Assembly: GCF_035222485.1 (NCBI RefSeq)
Contig: NC_085925.1
Span: 62,001-126,000, forward strand
Length of the DNA stretch: 64,000 nt
Direction: 5' to 3'
DNA from: Podospora pseudoanserina
Taxonomy: Eukaryota > Ascomycota > Sordariomycetes > Sordariales > Podosporaceae
Positions 23,607 to 34,858 of this stretch are shown here, piece by piece. Under the pieces are notes generated by a model. It did no database searches. It saw only the letters and a program-made list of their open reading frames with translations, and was not told the origin of the DNA. Position 1 is the stretch's first letter. Every line of letters starts with the position of its first letter. The translations under genes and the position numbers were made by a program.

Positions 23607-26264
23607 TCACTCATCCTCACCAGACCACTCGAAAGTCTCATCTAATTTCAAATTATTCATGACCAGTTTCTGCAGCCTGTGGATCTCAGGATCATCGTCC
23701 ACGCTCCTGACCGTGACCACCCACTTGCTCCTTACTTCCCGAATTGGTTCTTTCTCTGCCGATCCTTGATCCTTGTTATCGCCAGCCCGATCGCTAACAG
23801 TTTGAGAACCGGTCTGCCCGTCTTTCTTTTTGTTGTTTTCTTCGCTTTTGATACTTTTGTCGTGCTGATTGCCTGGAAGATGATGGCCTGCGTAATCACG
23901 GTCGTAAAAGAGTACCTCGCTCTCAAGCAAATTTCTTTCCTGTGGTCGCATCTTGGAGCGGAGTAGTTGAAGGGTGAGGCGATCGAGATAAAATGAAGCC
24001 GATTGCTCATAGAGGCCTTTGGCTGCCAGCAGGAGCGTGGATTGGGTTGCTTTCAGCTCGCTATTGTTCTCTTCGTGTATCTCATGATTCTGGGAGACAA
24101 TGGCATGGACCTTGCTCAGGGACCAAAAGCTAAGAGTGTTTAATGGCTGGACAAGAAATTGGTCTCCGTAGCTAAAGCCGTGGCGTAGGTAATAGAAGCG
24201 GAGTAAAGTTTCAAAGTTGCAGGAAGCGGCTTGCTTGATGGTGTTTATCATCTCTACATTAGAGGACGTCGGTGTGATAGACTCGTAAAGATTGGCAAGG
24301 ATATTTTGGTAGTTTGAGCTGGATGAAACCCATTGTCAGATAAAAGCAGACACCGGCTTGCGGCAAGATGTGAAAAGACTCAAATACATACTGCGGGAGA
24401 ATCTGGCTTGGAAAAACAATCCTCGGGGGGGTTAGAGGGTCAGGCAAGGAATCAAACCACGCCTTAAGTCGAGCGTAGAACTCGTTGGTTTGCTCCAGCT
24501 GGGTTGACGGAAGCATGGTGGTACCTCCCTCAGGCGAACTCTGTCGGGACGAGCCAAACCGCTCTATCCACATGTCGTTCATGATGACACGAACTTGGCA
24601 CTGAGCCTGGAACTGGTAAGGAAAATGTGTTGTGTGTAGTTTGGTGTCTCCTGGATACTTCAAACAAATCTGGCCATACCATTCCGGATTGGTTGCAGGA
24701 TCAGGGAGCGGAACATCGGGGGGCTTGTTGATGAGAGGTGGTTCAAACAGAATATAAACATGAAGCGCCTGGAAATTGAACAATGCCCAAGCAGTGAAGT
24801 TCCTCGACAATGTCTTTCTTCTCTGCTTTCCGTTCACGGGGCCGTCCAGGGAGGAGCCTCTTGGTGGTAATAACAACCCAATTTGGGTCGCCATCTCTAC
24901 TGCCCTTTTATAAATTAGTATGCAGTATGCCCCCAGGCTGTATCTTCATACCTCTTTGTATAGTTGAACCCGATTTCGTCCATGGCGTTCATGTTCGTAT
25001 TCACGTTCATCAACATCGCAGCCTGAATCGTGGTTAATCTTGGAGTGTCGCTCTCTAGTTCCCACAGTCTCTTGGCCTCAGCCATGAACTGGTAGGCAAG
25101 GTTGTGAGGACTCCAATACTGATATCGATTATGAAATGAAGGGTAAGCCATCTGGGATATTCATAAGTCCAACCAGAGCTAATTTCGTTGCAAGTATATG
25201 ACTCGGATTAAAGCACTTACGCTAGCATTGGCCAGGACCGCGTTGACCAGAAAAGAGGAGCAGCAGCCCCGGCGGCTGGGGCCATGCGCCATGTCTTGGA
25301 GAAAACAGTCCTTCTGCAAGACAATATCCATTGGTACTCTGCTGACAGCCAGGCCGCGATAAGCCTTCGCATCAATACGTCATCTGTGCAAACCACTGTC
25401 CACTTCGAGGGGAAAATGTCGTTAAGCAGTGGCTCAATAATTTCGGCGGCATTGAAAGGCATAAGATATATGCTCTCTGGTCTGGGTTCAGGTGAGGACG
25501 AGCTTCTCGGTGAGTCGGTTGTGCGTTTGTTGGTGCATGTGACATCTCAAAGCCACTGTGTTGCAATGCAGACCACTCATAGATACAAGACTCGATGTAG
25601 GGATTGTCGGGGCGGTACAAGTGAGCCGGCAACTCGCTAACGTATGGGAAAACATATCGGAAGCGCATCTCGGGTTTCAGTGACAGCTGTAGAAGTAAAT
25701 CCCCTTCTTTGATGCGGCGTAGAATACTTTCCGGGGGACCTCCCATCCGGATGCGCTTGAAAATTTCAGCAGACTCAATGTCGGATCTGTCTTGAAGAAG
25801 CTCGTACAGCTCAACATAGACGGCGGCTCGCGCCTCAAGCTCGCCAAACTTGCGCTTGAGAGCTTGAGAATGCGTCTCATTTCTTGCCGATGTGTCGTAC
25901 ACACACGGGATATCTGCATTCACGCAATAGGCACAAGACGGACGTTCGGCATTGCACTGTCGCAAAGGCACCTAGTTAGACGGGATGGAGTTCTTGGTGG
26001 GTGACATGGGTAGAGGACCAAACAGACCTTTGCTTTTCGCTTTCTGCAGGCTTCACAAGCAGCCGTGGTGTATGTCCTCCTGCGACGCGGTATCTCAATC
26101 TCGGACCCTGCGCGCGCTGGCGGGCGGGATGTGGGGAGAAGCCGGCGAAGTGGTGGCTCCGCGTTGGCTCCAGCCCTCGATTTGGAGCCACTCGTAGCAG
26201 CCGGAGGATTGCCCGGCGAGTTGGATGGGCTCATCTTTTCTGTTGCAGCAGGCCTATGAACCAT
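23607..26264 (-). CDS. Zn2Cys6 fungal-type transcription factor with a probable frame break
   Basis: A binuclear zinc-cluster regulator expected in the nucleus. Exon 1 (26028-26264) ends at Lys79, and exon 2 resumes at 25956 with Cys80. Together they give CX2CX6CX6CX2CX6C at residues 70-97. Further introns are visible at 25152-25220 (GTAAGT), 24905-24951 (GTATGA, TACTAAT branch) and 24319-24391 (GTATGT). The middle homology part reads PFNAAEII..PSKW...DDVLMRR...EYQW. Then at about 25325 the frame shifts by one base before QKDCFLQDMAHGPSRRG, which continues the same domain. A 65-bp GTATTG...TTGCAG stretch could be called an intron there but would delete conserved coding sequence. A second frame change near 25480-25560 may be an unusual intron. 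The gene is either decayed or affected by a sequencing error. The target genes cannot be inferred. Confidence 0.6.
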
Positions 26265-27012
26265 GCTGCAGTGATCGTGGATGGTGAGAATGTGCTGTCG
26301 ACCAGTGCTTCGAAGGTGCCCAAGTCATGCTGCTATGGCTGGTATTTGTTGCAAACCACTCACAAGCGATTTGGATAGGTATGTCGGCGCGTCCCAACAT
26401 TAATTATTTTGGGAGCACTGCTGAAGCCATAGCCAATGCGATGTCGTGGGTGCTGTCTGAGACGCGCTGTGAAAAAAAGAGGGGTTGCGCGGCGGTCACC
26501 ACACGCGGAATGGGCACCTTTGCCTAATGCAGCAGAGAGAATAGCATTCAAGGTTTCCGACATGCACAAAGCCCAACCCTATGTTCCCGAGCTAACCGAT
26601 GCGGCCCCATGATGTGCTGTCTTTGTTGTATCCAGCCAATGCCATTTTCGGACCATTTTCGGACTTGTCTCCGGCTCATTGCGCTGCACTCTGGAGCGTC
26701 AATCAACCTCGGAACTTACAGGCCATGAAAGATTTGTTGGGAATAGGGAACTACATATCATGAAGTGGCGTTTCAGAACGGGGGTTAGGGTTGGATTAGC
26801 CCTTGACACCACATCGTGAACAGTAAGCTAGATTGAAGACTGGACCACAAAACTAAGGCCTTGAAAGTTAATCACATATAGCGACCTGAATGGTAAGTTT
26901 TGAATTTCTGGATTTAAAGCGGAGGCTACATCTCGCTCGGCTTTTCTATCAGGGGATGTAATACAAAAGGCATAAAAACACTATAGACCTTCACTTCCTG
27001 GCTGGTTTAAAT
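26265..27012. other. Intergenic, no gene seen
   Basis: Upstream region of the minus-strand zinc-cluster gene and 3' flank of the SurE gene. Short frames here show no domain or splice structure. Confidence 0.6.
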
Positions 27013-27965
27013 TCATGGCAAGCAAGTTAAAAGCCCCCTCAGCTTGTTCAGCACAATATCTTGCTTTTCCTTCGGCGCGGTTGTCTTGTCATTGGCATCC
27101 CCCACGCTCACCGACACCAAGCAATCATCAGAAAGAGCCACACTGGCCTCCAAAGGCAACCGATCCGTCCCGCAATGATACACGTCTTTGGCGCTGAACA
27201 AGCCAACATTGATCCGGCTGAGCACAAACTTGAAGTTGTGGGGATCAGTGCACTTTCCTTCGACCTTGGGCAAGTTGACATTGAGGAAAACATCCTCGGG
27301 CAAATAAGGCTTGCCACTGCTGACCACGGCATCGACGAGCTTGCTGGCCACCTGCGCGTACACCAGACTGCGAGTCGGAACGGGGATCGTGTTCCAGGCA
27401 AGCGTGCCACTCGACAGACCAGAAAAAGCAATGGCAGGCAGTCTTCTCTCCTTGGCAGCAAAGACGGCTGCTCCAACGGTGCCGGAGAAATGCACCTGGA
27501 CATAGACGTTGCTGCCGACATTGGGTCCTGAAACAGCAAGCTCGGGAGCCTGGCCGTTCCAGAAAGGAGGCGCGATGGTGTCGATGCCGTAGCGCATCGA
27601 GGTGACAGGAAACGAGTTCACCCAGTTGAGACGGGGCGAGGATTCATTGCGGCCAATGGGCTGGTTGGTGTTTGCCGGGCAGGAGTCGTATTGGCAAGCT
27701 ATGGTGCGGGGACTGGGTTCCGCGTCGGACGATGCTGTGATGTTAGTCAACATCATCCCATGACAAGGAGCTGACAAACAGACTTACCCGTTCCAGATTT
27801 GTTTTCTGCCGGTGCCGCTAGCACCGTGTCATGACCGGCAGCAACAAGAGCGTCGTGGAAGGACCGTGTATAGAGTTCTGCCCAGCCGTCATCGTTGGCA
27901 TGGATGATGCGAATGGCCTCTGTGCCGAGCGCTGGCAGGAGAGCAAGGAGGATCTGGGAGCGCAT
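27013..27965 (-). CDS. Secreted SurE-family nucleotidase/acid phosphatase
   Basis: SurE enzymes are metal-dependent phosphatases acting on nucleoside 5'/3'-monophosphates and polyphosphate. Two exons, 27788-27965 and 27013-27734, flank a 53-bp intron (GTAAGT donor, GACTAAC branch, CACAG acceptor) and give 299 residues. The chosen Met starts a hydrophobic leader MRSQILLALLPALGTEA. The metal-binding N-D-D lies at residues 24-26 (HANDDGWAE). The family blocks APAENKSGT, then NSFPVTSMRYGI, and VSGPNVGSN with GTVGAA are present in order. An earlier in-frame Met at 28067 would hide the leader and is less likely. The leader predicts secretion, as is usual for fungal SurE proteins, whereas the bacterial enzyme is cytosolic. 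Confidence 0.85.
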
Positions 27966-29010
27966 CTTGAACGTCTCGACACCGGGTAAGTTGGCTGGGA
28001 CTGACAGACTATACCATTGGCTTCGAGCCATCCTTTTTATTCTTGTTTTGTGGTCGGCCCCTTTCATGAGGAAACCGTCAACCTGATGAAAATGAAATTG
28101 CCCGTCTCAATGCTTCGAGTTGGCTACAGCCAATTACAATTCGCTGACTCCTGCTTGCCACTAGCGCATGAAACCCGAAGAGCACGGTTTGGTGTGTGTT
28201 TGTCTTTTGATTCGGCCATCAACGTTGCACGTGTCTCGCCCCCAATTGGACTGCTGGGAAAAACCATGAGAGTTTGGGCAGGTGAGACCACCCACGTTTT
28301 TTCATTGTGCCTCCTCAATCGCTGGTCCCTTGAAATGCAGCCTTTGGGGCCGAGCCTGGAAATTGTTACAATCTGGGTTATGACCTCGGTATAATACCAC
28401 CTCTCTCGCACGTGCAGAGCTCAGTGTCAGCAGGTGATGTCGCTACCGTTTCTCAAGGGGCCACAGCTTGGATCATATCTATCGCAAGGACAGGGCTTTC
28501 CATGGTCCATGTTCATTGTGTCACTCGGATTTCAGCCATTTGCTATATGCTCCACCGTTCTGGATGGTCTGTCGTGATCGGCGTCTCGCCCGCTATTGCC
28601 CCTCGGGCCGCACCCGTGGCTTGGCAGCCGTTCACCGTCATTTTCAGATGCGCCCAGGAACTGGGAGCGGGTGAGCCGACCTTCAAATCATTCCAGGTTC
28701 CTGGGAACAGCACGGCCTGAAGCTTGCAAACGCCATATCACGTCATCCCAAAAGTCTCCGCGACCGAGAAGATCAAAAGCTCACGGGACATGACCGATGC
28801 TTGAAGCGGGAATCACAGCTGGAAGAATACTGGAGTCAGAACCTTGCGACAGTGAGTCTGAGACATAGCGTGATGGGTTAGGTACCTATTTACCTTTGTG
28901 TAACTAAGAAACTATATCTTTCCAGTATCCACCTAGCTTTGCAACAAACTCAACTTCATCAACTCATGAGCCCTGTTCGGCCAGGAGTGCCTCAATGGGG
29001 CAAAAACAAA
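27966..29010. other. Intergenic, no gene seen
   Basis: About 1 kb between the SurE start and the UbiA-family stop, both on minus. Open frames in it overlap on both strands and match no family I know. Confidence 0.55.
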
Positions 29011-30015
29011 TCAAAACCATGACAGTGTTGGTAGCATAAACAAGACAATGAGCCAGAAACACCAGGTCCTCCACGTGGCGTAGTCCGCTTCCCTGTTCCT
29101 CCTCAACAGCCCGTTCATCCCGATACCGGCTCCAAGAAGGACTGGAACAACAAATGCCCATAACTTGAGCCTCCAGAAATAAGCACAGGCGAATGACCAG
29201 GACAAGATGAAGGCACCGATGACAGCCCTGCACAGCCCATCACCGATCAGAATGGGCACGCTCTTCCTCTCCCGCAGTCTATCCCCGACTTGATCCTTGA
29301 GGTCCTGGATGTATCCAGTGGTCAAGATGACCGCTGCAATCATGGCTGTCCACAAATGGCCCTCGTCGTTTACCGTCCTTCCTACACCACCAGCAAGTCT
29401 CAAACTTCCACCGTTGAAGCCCAAAGAGCCGGCCGCAATCAGTGGGTCTCTGAGCATGTGGTCGCCACCTCTCAAGTCATTGTACATCCAGACCAACACG
29501 AGAATCCACAATCCCTCGGAGAACACCCCAAGGTACCAGTTCATTGCCATCGCCAACGGTATGGAGCTGAGCAACAATAATCTTGCGTGTTCCATGGTGG
29601 CATATCCACTAGGTATGGGCCGCCAGGGCTTGTTGATCCTGTCTTCCTCGACCGAATCGGCGCCACGCTGGTTGGCGAGGTCAAATATGAAGGTCATATA
29701 CCAGTTGTAGATTATCACGATAGGTACTCGCCAGAGGACCTCAGAGACGGTGGGCCCTGTTTCGTCCGAGAACAAACGAGGCCCAGCGAGGGCACCAAAG
29801 ATACCAAACGCAGAGTTGGGAAGAATAAATGTTGGAAAGTCGTTCTCGGTAAACTGCCAGATGAGGAAGGGTACACCTTTTATCCAAGAGAGGGGGGTGC
29901 TGTTGAGGACGGGCGAGTTTTGTGGTTGCTGAGATTTGGGAAGGAGAGGTGAGCTGGGAGATACGCCAGTCGCTTGGCTCTCCACATCCTGACTTGACTT
30001 GTCTACTGGTTTCAT
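29011..30015 (-). CDS. UbiA-family prenyltransferase or UbiA-type terpene cyclase
   Basis: An intronless 334-residue integral membrane protein with several hydrophobic segments after a Ser/Pro-rich cytosolic N terminus of about 45 residues. UbiA enzymes transfer prenyl groups onto acceptors using Mg-bound diphosphate at two Asp-rich sites. Here the first is D112-LAN-QRGA-D120-SVEE-D125, followed by NKPWRPIPSG, and the second is D238-LK-D241-QVG-D245. Fungal members of this type include natural-product prenyltransferases and UbiA-like terpene cyclases; the sequence alone does not separate these. No polyketide synthase, terpene synthase or P450 gene is nearby, so a cluster role is not supported. 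Confidence 0.8.
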   Translation of the reverse strand: MKPVDKSSQDVESQATGVSPSSPLLPKSQQPQNSPVLNSTPLSWIKGVPFLIWQFTENDFPTFILPNSAFGIFGALAGPRLFSDETGPTVSEVLWRVPIVIIYNWYMTFIFDLANQRGADSVEEDRINKPWRPIPSGYATMEHARLLLLSSIPLAMAMNWYLGVFSEGLWILVLVWMYNDLRGGDHMLRDPLIAAGSLGFNGGSLRLAGGVGRTVNDEGHLWTAMIAAVILTTGYIQDLKDQVGDRLRERKSVPILIGDGLCRAVIGAFILSWSFACAYFWRLKLWAFVVPVLLGAGIGMNGLLRRNREADYATWRTWCFWLIVLFMLPTLSWF

Positions 30016-33000
30016 TACGCCGGAGCAAGTGATAAGAAAGACAGCTGAGAGGTAAAATGAGGTGACGTGAAGAGAGAAGATGCTATCTGGTAACGAGCAC
30101 GCAACAGACGGTCGGATAGGTAGTCAAGGTATCCCTCGAGAGGAGCTATATGGGACGGAGCGGCCATCGTATTTATCTTGATCGTCCTATTTCCCGACTC
30201 GCGACCCCCGCGTGTAGCAGGAGCCAGCACACTGACAAGAATAGGTCCTGAGGATCGTCTCACTGAAAAGGAATAGGCACTTCAAATCGGCCCCACTGTC
30301 ACACTGGCGGCACTGGAAGATAGAGGCAGGATCCAGGGAACGGGACAAGGGTAGGAAAGTAATAATGGCGCAACTGTTCGTCTGTCGGATGAAGTGTTTC
30401 CTCCTTGCCGGACCCATCCTGTTCCAAGGACCCCAGGTCAACAGCGGCTGTTCTCCACTTCGGGAAACATGGCAAAGCCCGCAGACAGACATAGTGGGAT
30501 ACGAACTTTTCCAAAGCAGACCCATATCCACAATGCGCTGACGAAATCGTATGTAATCGACACTCAATAGGTTGTTATCACCATGTGAGCACCATCCGGA
30601 GCTCGCTGGCCAGATCTGCAAGGCTCATAAATCACACATTCCTCTGCCTGAGGACTTCCAAGCAATTCATACCCAAAGAGTAAGGTAAAGCACCACGAGG
30701 TATCATCAAGATGCGGCGTATGGTATGCAGCCTGCAAGCGAACCCCTCGTTTTGGCCACATTCTTCTTGTTGCTTTCTGGACCCGAGAGTTCGGGTACGC
30801 GCCGAGGATTCCCCGAATGGGGATAGTTGTCCATTCGTGAAGTGTTCAATTTTCCGGCCTGTTGTCGGGCTCCATCAGATGGCGCCATCTAAGTTTACTT
30901 ACGGAGTATTGACACTGTAGCACATGCTGATGATGCCGCAGATGGTGTTTTATTTCGTTGACTCGAAGGCAATAGCTTAACACCAACCAGCATGATGATC
31001 TCTTCCTTGTACACCGCTCCACGTTTCCTAGCCCCTCTGGGCATCACTTGCATGTCTTAACCGTTGTTGCCCCATATCTGTGGAGACGGGCCCCTGAAGA
31101 ACCATCCGCGTTTCGAAGCGAAGCAGGGGTCCAATCTCGACAACCACACGTTGCTCGATGCCCTTGTGTAGGTAAAAATTCCTCTTCCCTAGTCAACGGA
31201 CCCTTTGTTGGAAATGGGTAGAATTCCACCCTAATAAGAGAATGAATATATTCAAATTACTAAGGTACTCTGTAGGTAGGTAGAGTTCGTAGATGCGGCT
31301 CGGCCCTACGGAAGGCTTCCGGCTTCCCCTGACCCCCCAAATTCAGGGCAATCTAAACCAAACCCCCACTCTCGAACCCAAGGTTCCCTCCACCAGCGGA
31401 GTACCACAGCAAAGTCGAACTGGGGGCGATCGTCAATCTTCCTCCTCTCCATGGTGTCCAGAACGAGAACATCACACCATCGGACGGCCCGCCCCCTGCT
31501 GTCGTATCCAGAACCCTCGTTCGTGAAGTCTGAGTCCAGTGCTCATTGCCGCTAAGTGCATACATACTTGGGTACCTTGACGTAGGTACATTATCCTCCG
31601 TACAGAGTACATGAAGACAACCTAGAACCTCACGCGGATAAAAACGTGGAAAGCCGCGCGGTCCTTGGTTGAATGCTACCCCAGCCACTGGTCCTTTTTT
31701 TCTTTTCTTGGCCCAATGTCGAGTTCCTTGCAGCATCATCTTTGCAAAAGGTGCCATGGAACAACGGCTGCTACTGCAGTCCATGACTCTTGATGGCTCC
31801 TCGGGTTTCCTCATCAGGAGCGTGAGGACATGATAATGCATAATGCTCCATGAACTAGTCTACATTCTGCACAGTGTGCCCATTTAACCCATTCATACAT
31901 GCCTGTTGCATATGCATACAAGGAGGAAAACGCAATGGGAAAGGGTTGCAGTACACACAGTGCTAGCTGGCCTGCGAACTCTCTTGTTGATGCAAATCTC
32001 CAATGCTGGCACTACACGTATCCCGGCACGCTCTAGACAGAATGACTGGTGTTACAATATCTACCGTTCCATGTAAAGAATCAGCGTTCTGTCTACGGGT
32101 ATGTTTATCGACTAATCAACTATTCTTTAAGGCCAAGTGACTACCTATATTTTGAGGCCTGGTAGCTATTTTCCAAGGCGTGGTCCAGAATATAATGGGT
32201 ACCTATGCGTTGGTTTACTTTTACAGTCCCAGCTATTTTGTCTATGGTGTGCCTGGGAGCCAGTTGGTCATGGTCAAGATGGCAAGGAAAAACGGATCTG
32301 GATTTCATGATACTAACAGAATTACCTTATTCTCTTCTCAATCCGGTCGCGCTATAGCTGCACAGCAGTCTTGGTAACTACTAGCCCGTAGGAACCTTGC
32401 TTGAATTCATTGACCGATGGCAGAGATAAGGCGATTGCGCCTTGGCTTGTGTGATGGCCAGGAATTGTTTACACAGTTTTGGATGTTGATCGCATGCCTT
32501 CCAAGCCCTGTATTATTGGTAGCAAGAGCGGTGAGATCTCATGGAACAACATATAGGTTTAAATAGGATTATATGGGTTTTGTGAAATGCCCTGGGTCCA
32601 GTGAATAGTGCATGTGTGGTCAGCATGATCACTTATGAACCGACAAGTGATCGTTCGAATCATGCATGTACTCTCTGATCGGTTGATAATCCGTGTCTGT
32701 CTCCTACTGACAAAATTATCTCTCAACTGGCGAGATAGCAAAATTATCGTAAATAAATACGTGGGATTGACTCAATCTGGGATAACATCTGTCGCCAACA
32801 GAATGTTGCTGGGCAACTTTATAGCCCCAATACCCCCCTCAAAAGTTCTTGACCACCTGTAGCTGACATCACTCAGACTTCAAGGCTCCAAGGTATAATT
32901 TAATGTATGCTGGAAATGTCAACGCGGCGTTGGAGCAAACCCACCCCCATAGTAGGTAGTCATTGGAGCATGGTCTTGAGGTATATAATACGTGATATTC

Positions 33001-33781
33001 CTGTATGGAAGCCTTCAAGGGCGAGTAAAAGATTGCTCGGCACTTTGAATAGCAGTACTGTTATGCTCAATGCATTTATTTATGCCAATTGTCGGGCAAA
33101 GTTGATCAGCTGGATTACTTTTTGAGTGCTTACACCGTCCCAAACATGCCGGTCCGTTAAGCTTGTTAAGCTTGAAGTTGGCGGCGGCCAGTAACAGAGA
33201 GCCTTATGTCGTACAAGGTGATAAGGGGCAAGGAGCAACATCACAGTTGACCTGGCAATCTTACGTTCTCTACACAGAGTGCAAGAAAAGATTCAAAAAT
33301 ATAACTTCAACAAATAATGAACGAATCCCCACAAATGTTCAGGCTTGTAATCCAGAACAGGGAATGTTCGAGAAGGTTACAAATATTCGCCAAGCAATCG
33401 GCAGATGGTCTTGCGACTTCCATTTCCCAACGTTACTGCATCATTCCGCATCGTGTCTTTCCGAGTCCATGTCCCGAGCCCGTTAACAGGACACGTGTTA
33501 ATTGTTCTGTTAGACAGTATTGATGTAAATTAAAAAGTCCGCTGAAACTTGGGAATTTGGAGGGTTTGGGTGGTGCTGCTAACCCCCGGTAATTAGCCTG
33601 TATCAAAATGCCAGAACACCAACAACGAGACCTGCCGAGGATCTCGATGGGGGGTCTTGATGAAGCGTTCAGAATTAAAAGGAAACCTTGTCTCCTCACA
33701 TACCAATGGCAACTTTGGAGTCCCCAAGTTCTGCTGTGCTCTCCTCGACTCTCACCAAGCGCTTGCCTGCAAACTCGCAGA
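30016..33781. other. 3.8-kb gene-poor interval
   Basis: No open frame here has recognisable domains or a convincing exon structure. The longest, 31353-31841 on minus (162 codons), has no family resemblance and overlaps frames on the other strand. Composition is moderately AT-rich from 32100 to 33550 without the RIP signature seen before 22 kb. Confidence 0.5.
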
Positions 33782-34748
33782 ATGAGGTCTTTGCCACTTT
33801 ATCTTTCCTTCTTTGTCCCAGCTCTAGCCGGCATCAACTGGGACATCTACGAGCATGGCGTAGTTCCTTCATTCAAATGGTCCCGCCCCTTTCCCGACGA
33901 TGGCACCGATCCAGGAGGGTTCGAGGTACATTGCAAGGCCAAAAAGACTTTCCGCGCCAAGATGTACAAGCTTTCCGATTTACCTGAAGACCCTCCCACA
34001 GGGCTATCCCCATGGCGCCACGCAATCGAGGACTTTATGGATCACACAAAAGAGTTCATGGGAAGCTGGGATGGTGTCGATCACAAAGGAGAAAACCGGG
34101 AGATTGTGGTGATGGAATACAAAGATGTCCCACTTGAAGTTCGGGAGTGGATCGAGCAGCAGCAGAGGGACGAAGAGACTGAGAAACCCAACAAGAAGAA
34201 GTGGTGGTTTGGCGTGTTCGAGAAGCCGCAAGAGCATGGGCAGAGGATCATTGGCACAGTAAAACCCACTCCTACACCTGTTCCACAAGGTGGCCATGCC
34301 CCTGATGTGAAAGACATCAAATTGGAGGATAAGATTTTGGTCTTTCCAGGGGGTGCAATCTATGAAATTTTACCACTGTGGGTGGCAGGGGGGAGTGGGG
34401 CTTGTGAGCGTAAGTTACTCTTCCTTGATGAGTTGGGAGAGTTCAAAAGCTAACAAACCCGCAGGCGAGCTCAACAATCTACCCAAATATAAGCACCAGG
34501 CCATAGACCACTGCGTCATTGCTTGGGTAACTGACCACACCAAACCGCATCGTGAGAATGGCAAGCGGGATATGGAGTTTACCATTGAAGCCATGGCGGT
34601 GACTGAGAGCGAAGACGGAAAACGCTCGCGTCTAATGTGGGAGAGACTACACCGAACTATCAAGAGGAATGACAGAAAGCAGCAAAGAGAGGAGAGACAA
34701 AAGAAGAAGAAAGAGCTTGAAGAAGGGATAGTGAGAGATGAATTGTAA
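33782..34748 (+). CDS. Predicted secreted protein of unknown function
   Basis: Two exons, 33782-34409 and 34465-34748, around a 55-bp intron (GTAAGT donor, CTAAC branch, CGCAG acceptor) give 303 residues. The chosen ATG opens a signal peptide MRSLPLYLSFFVPALAG followed by INWDIYEHG. In-frame codons extend upstream to 33608, but that start would bury the leader. The mature part is hydrophilic, with an acidic/Lys-rich middle and a very basic Lys/Glu/Arg-rich tail after about residue 270 that could form a helix. Three Cys are visible. I do not recognise a domain. The gene stands alone on plus, facing the MFS gene tail to tail with about 110 bp between stops. Confidence 0.65.
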
Positions 34749-34858
34749 ATATTAGAAGGTTATAGTTGAAGTTATTCTATGCGGTGTCTATCCAGTCTAA
34801 ATTAGTAAGCCATTCTAGCTCGCAATTCTAAGCAACTAGGTGTCATATCGTGTCACCA

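Noticed and set aside
24300-24400. A third frameshift in the zinc-cluster regulator
   Set aside because: A 73-bp intron with a GTATGT donor, CTGAC branch and CCAG acceptor (24319-24391) restores the frame cleanly, so no break is needed.
31353-31841. 162-codon minus-strand ORF in the gene-poor interval
   Set aside because: No signal, domain or splice pattern; overlaps equal-quality frames on the other strand.
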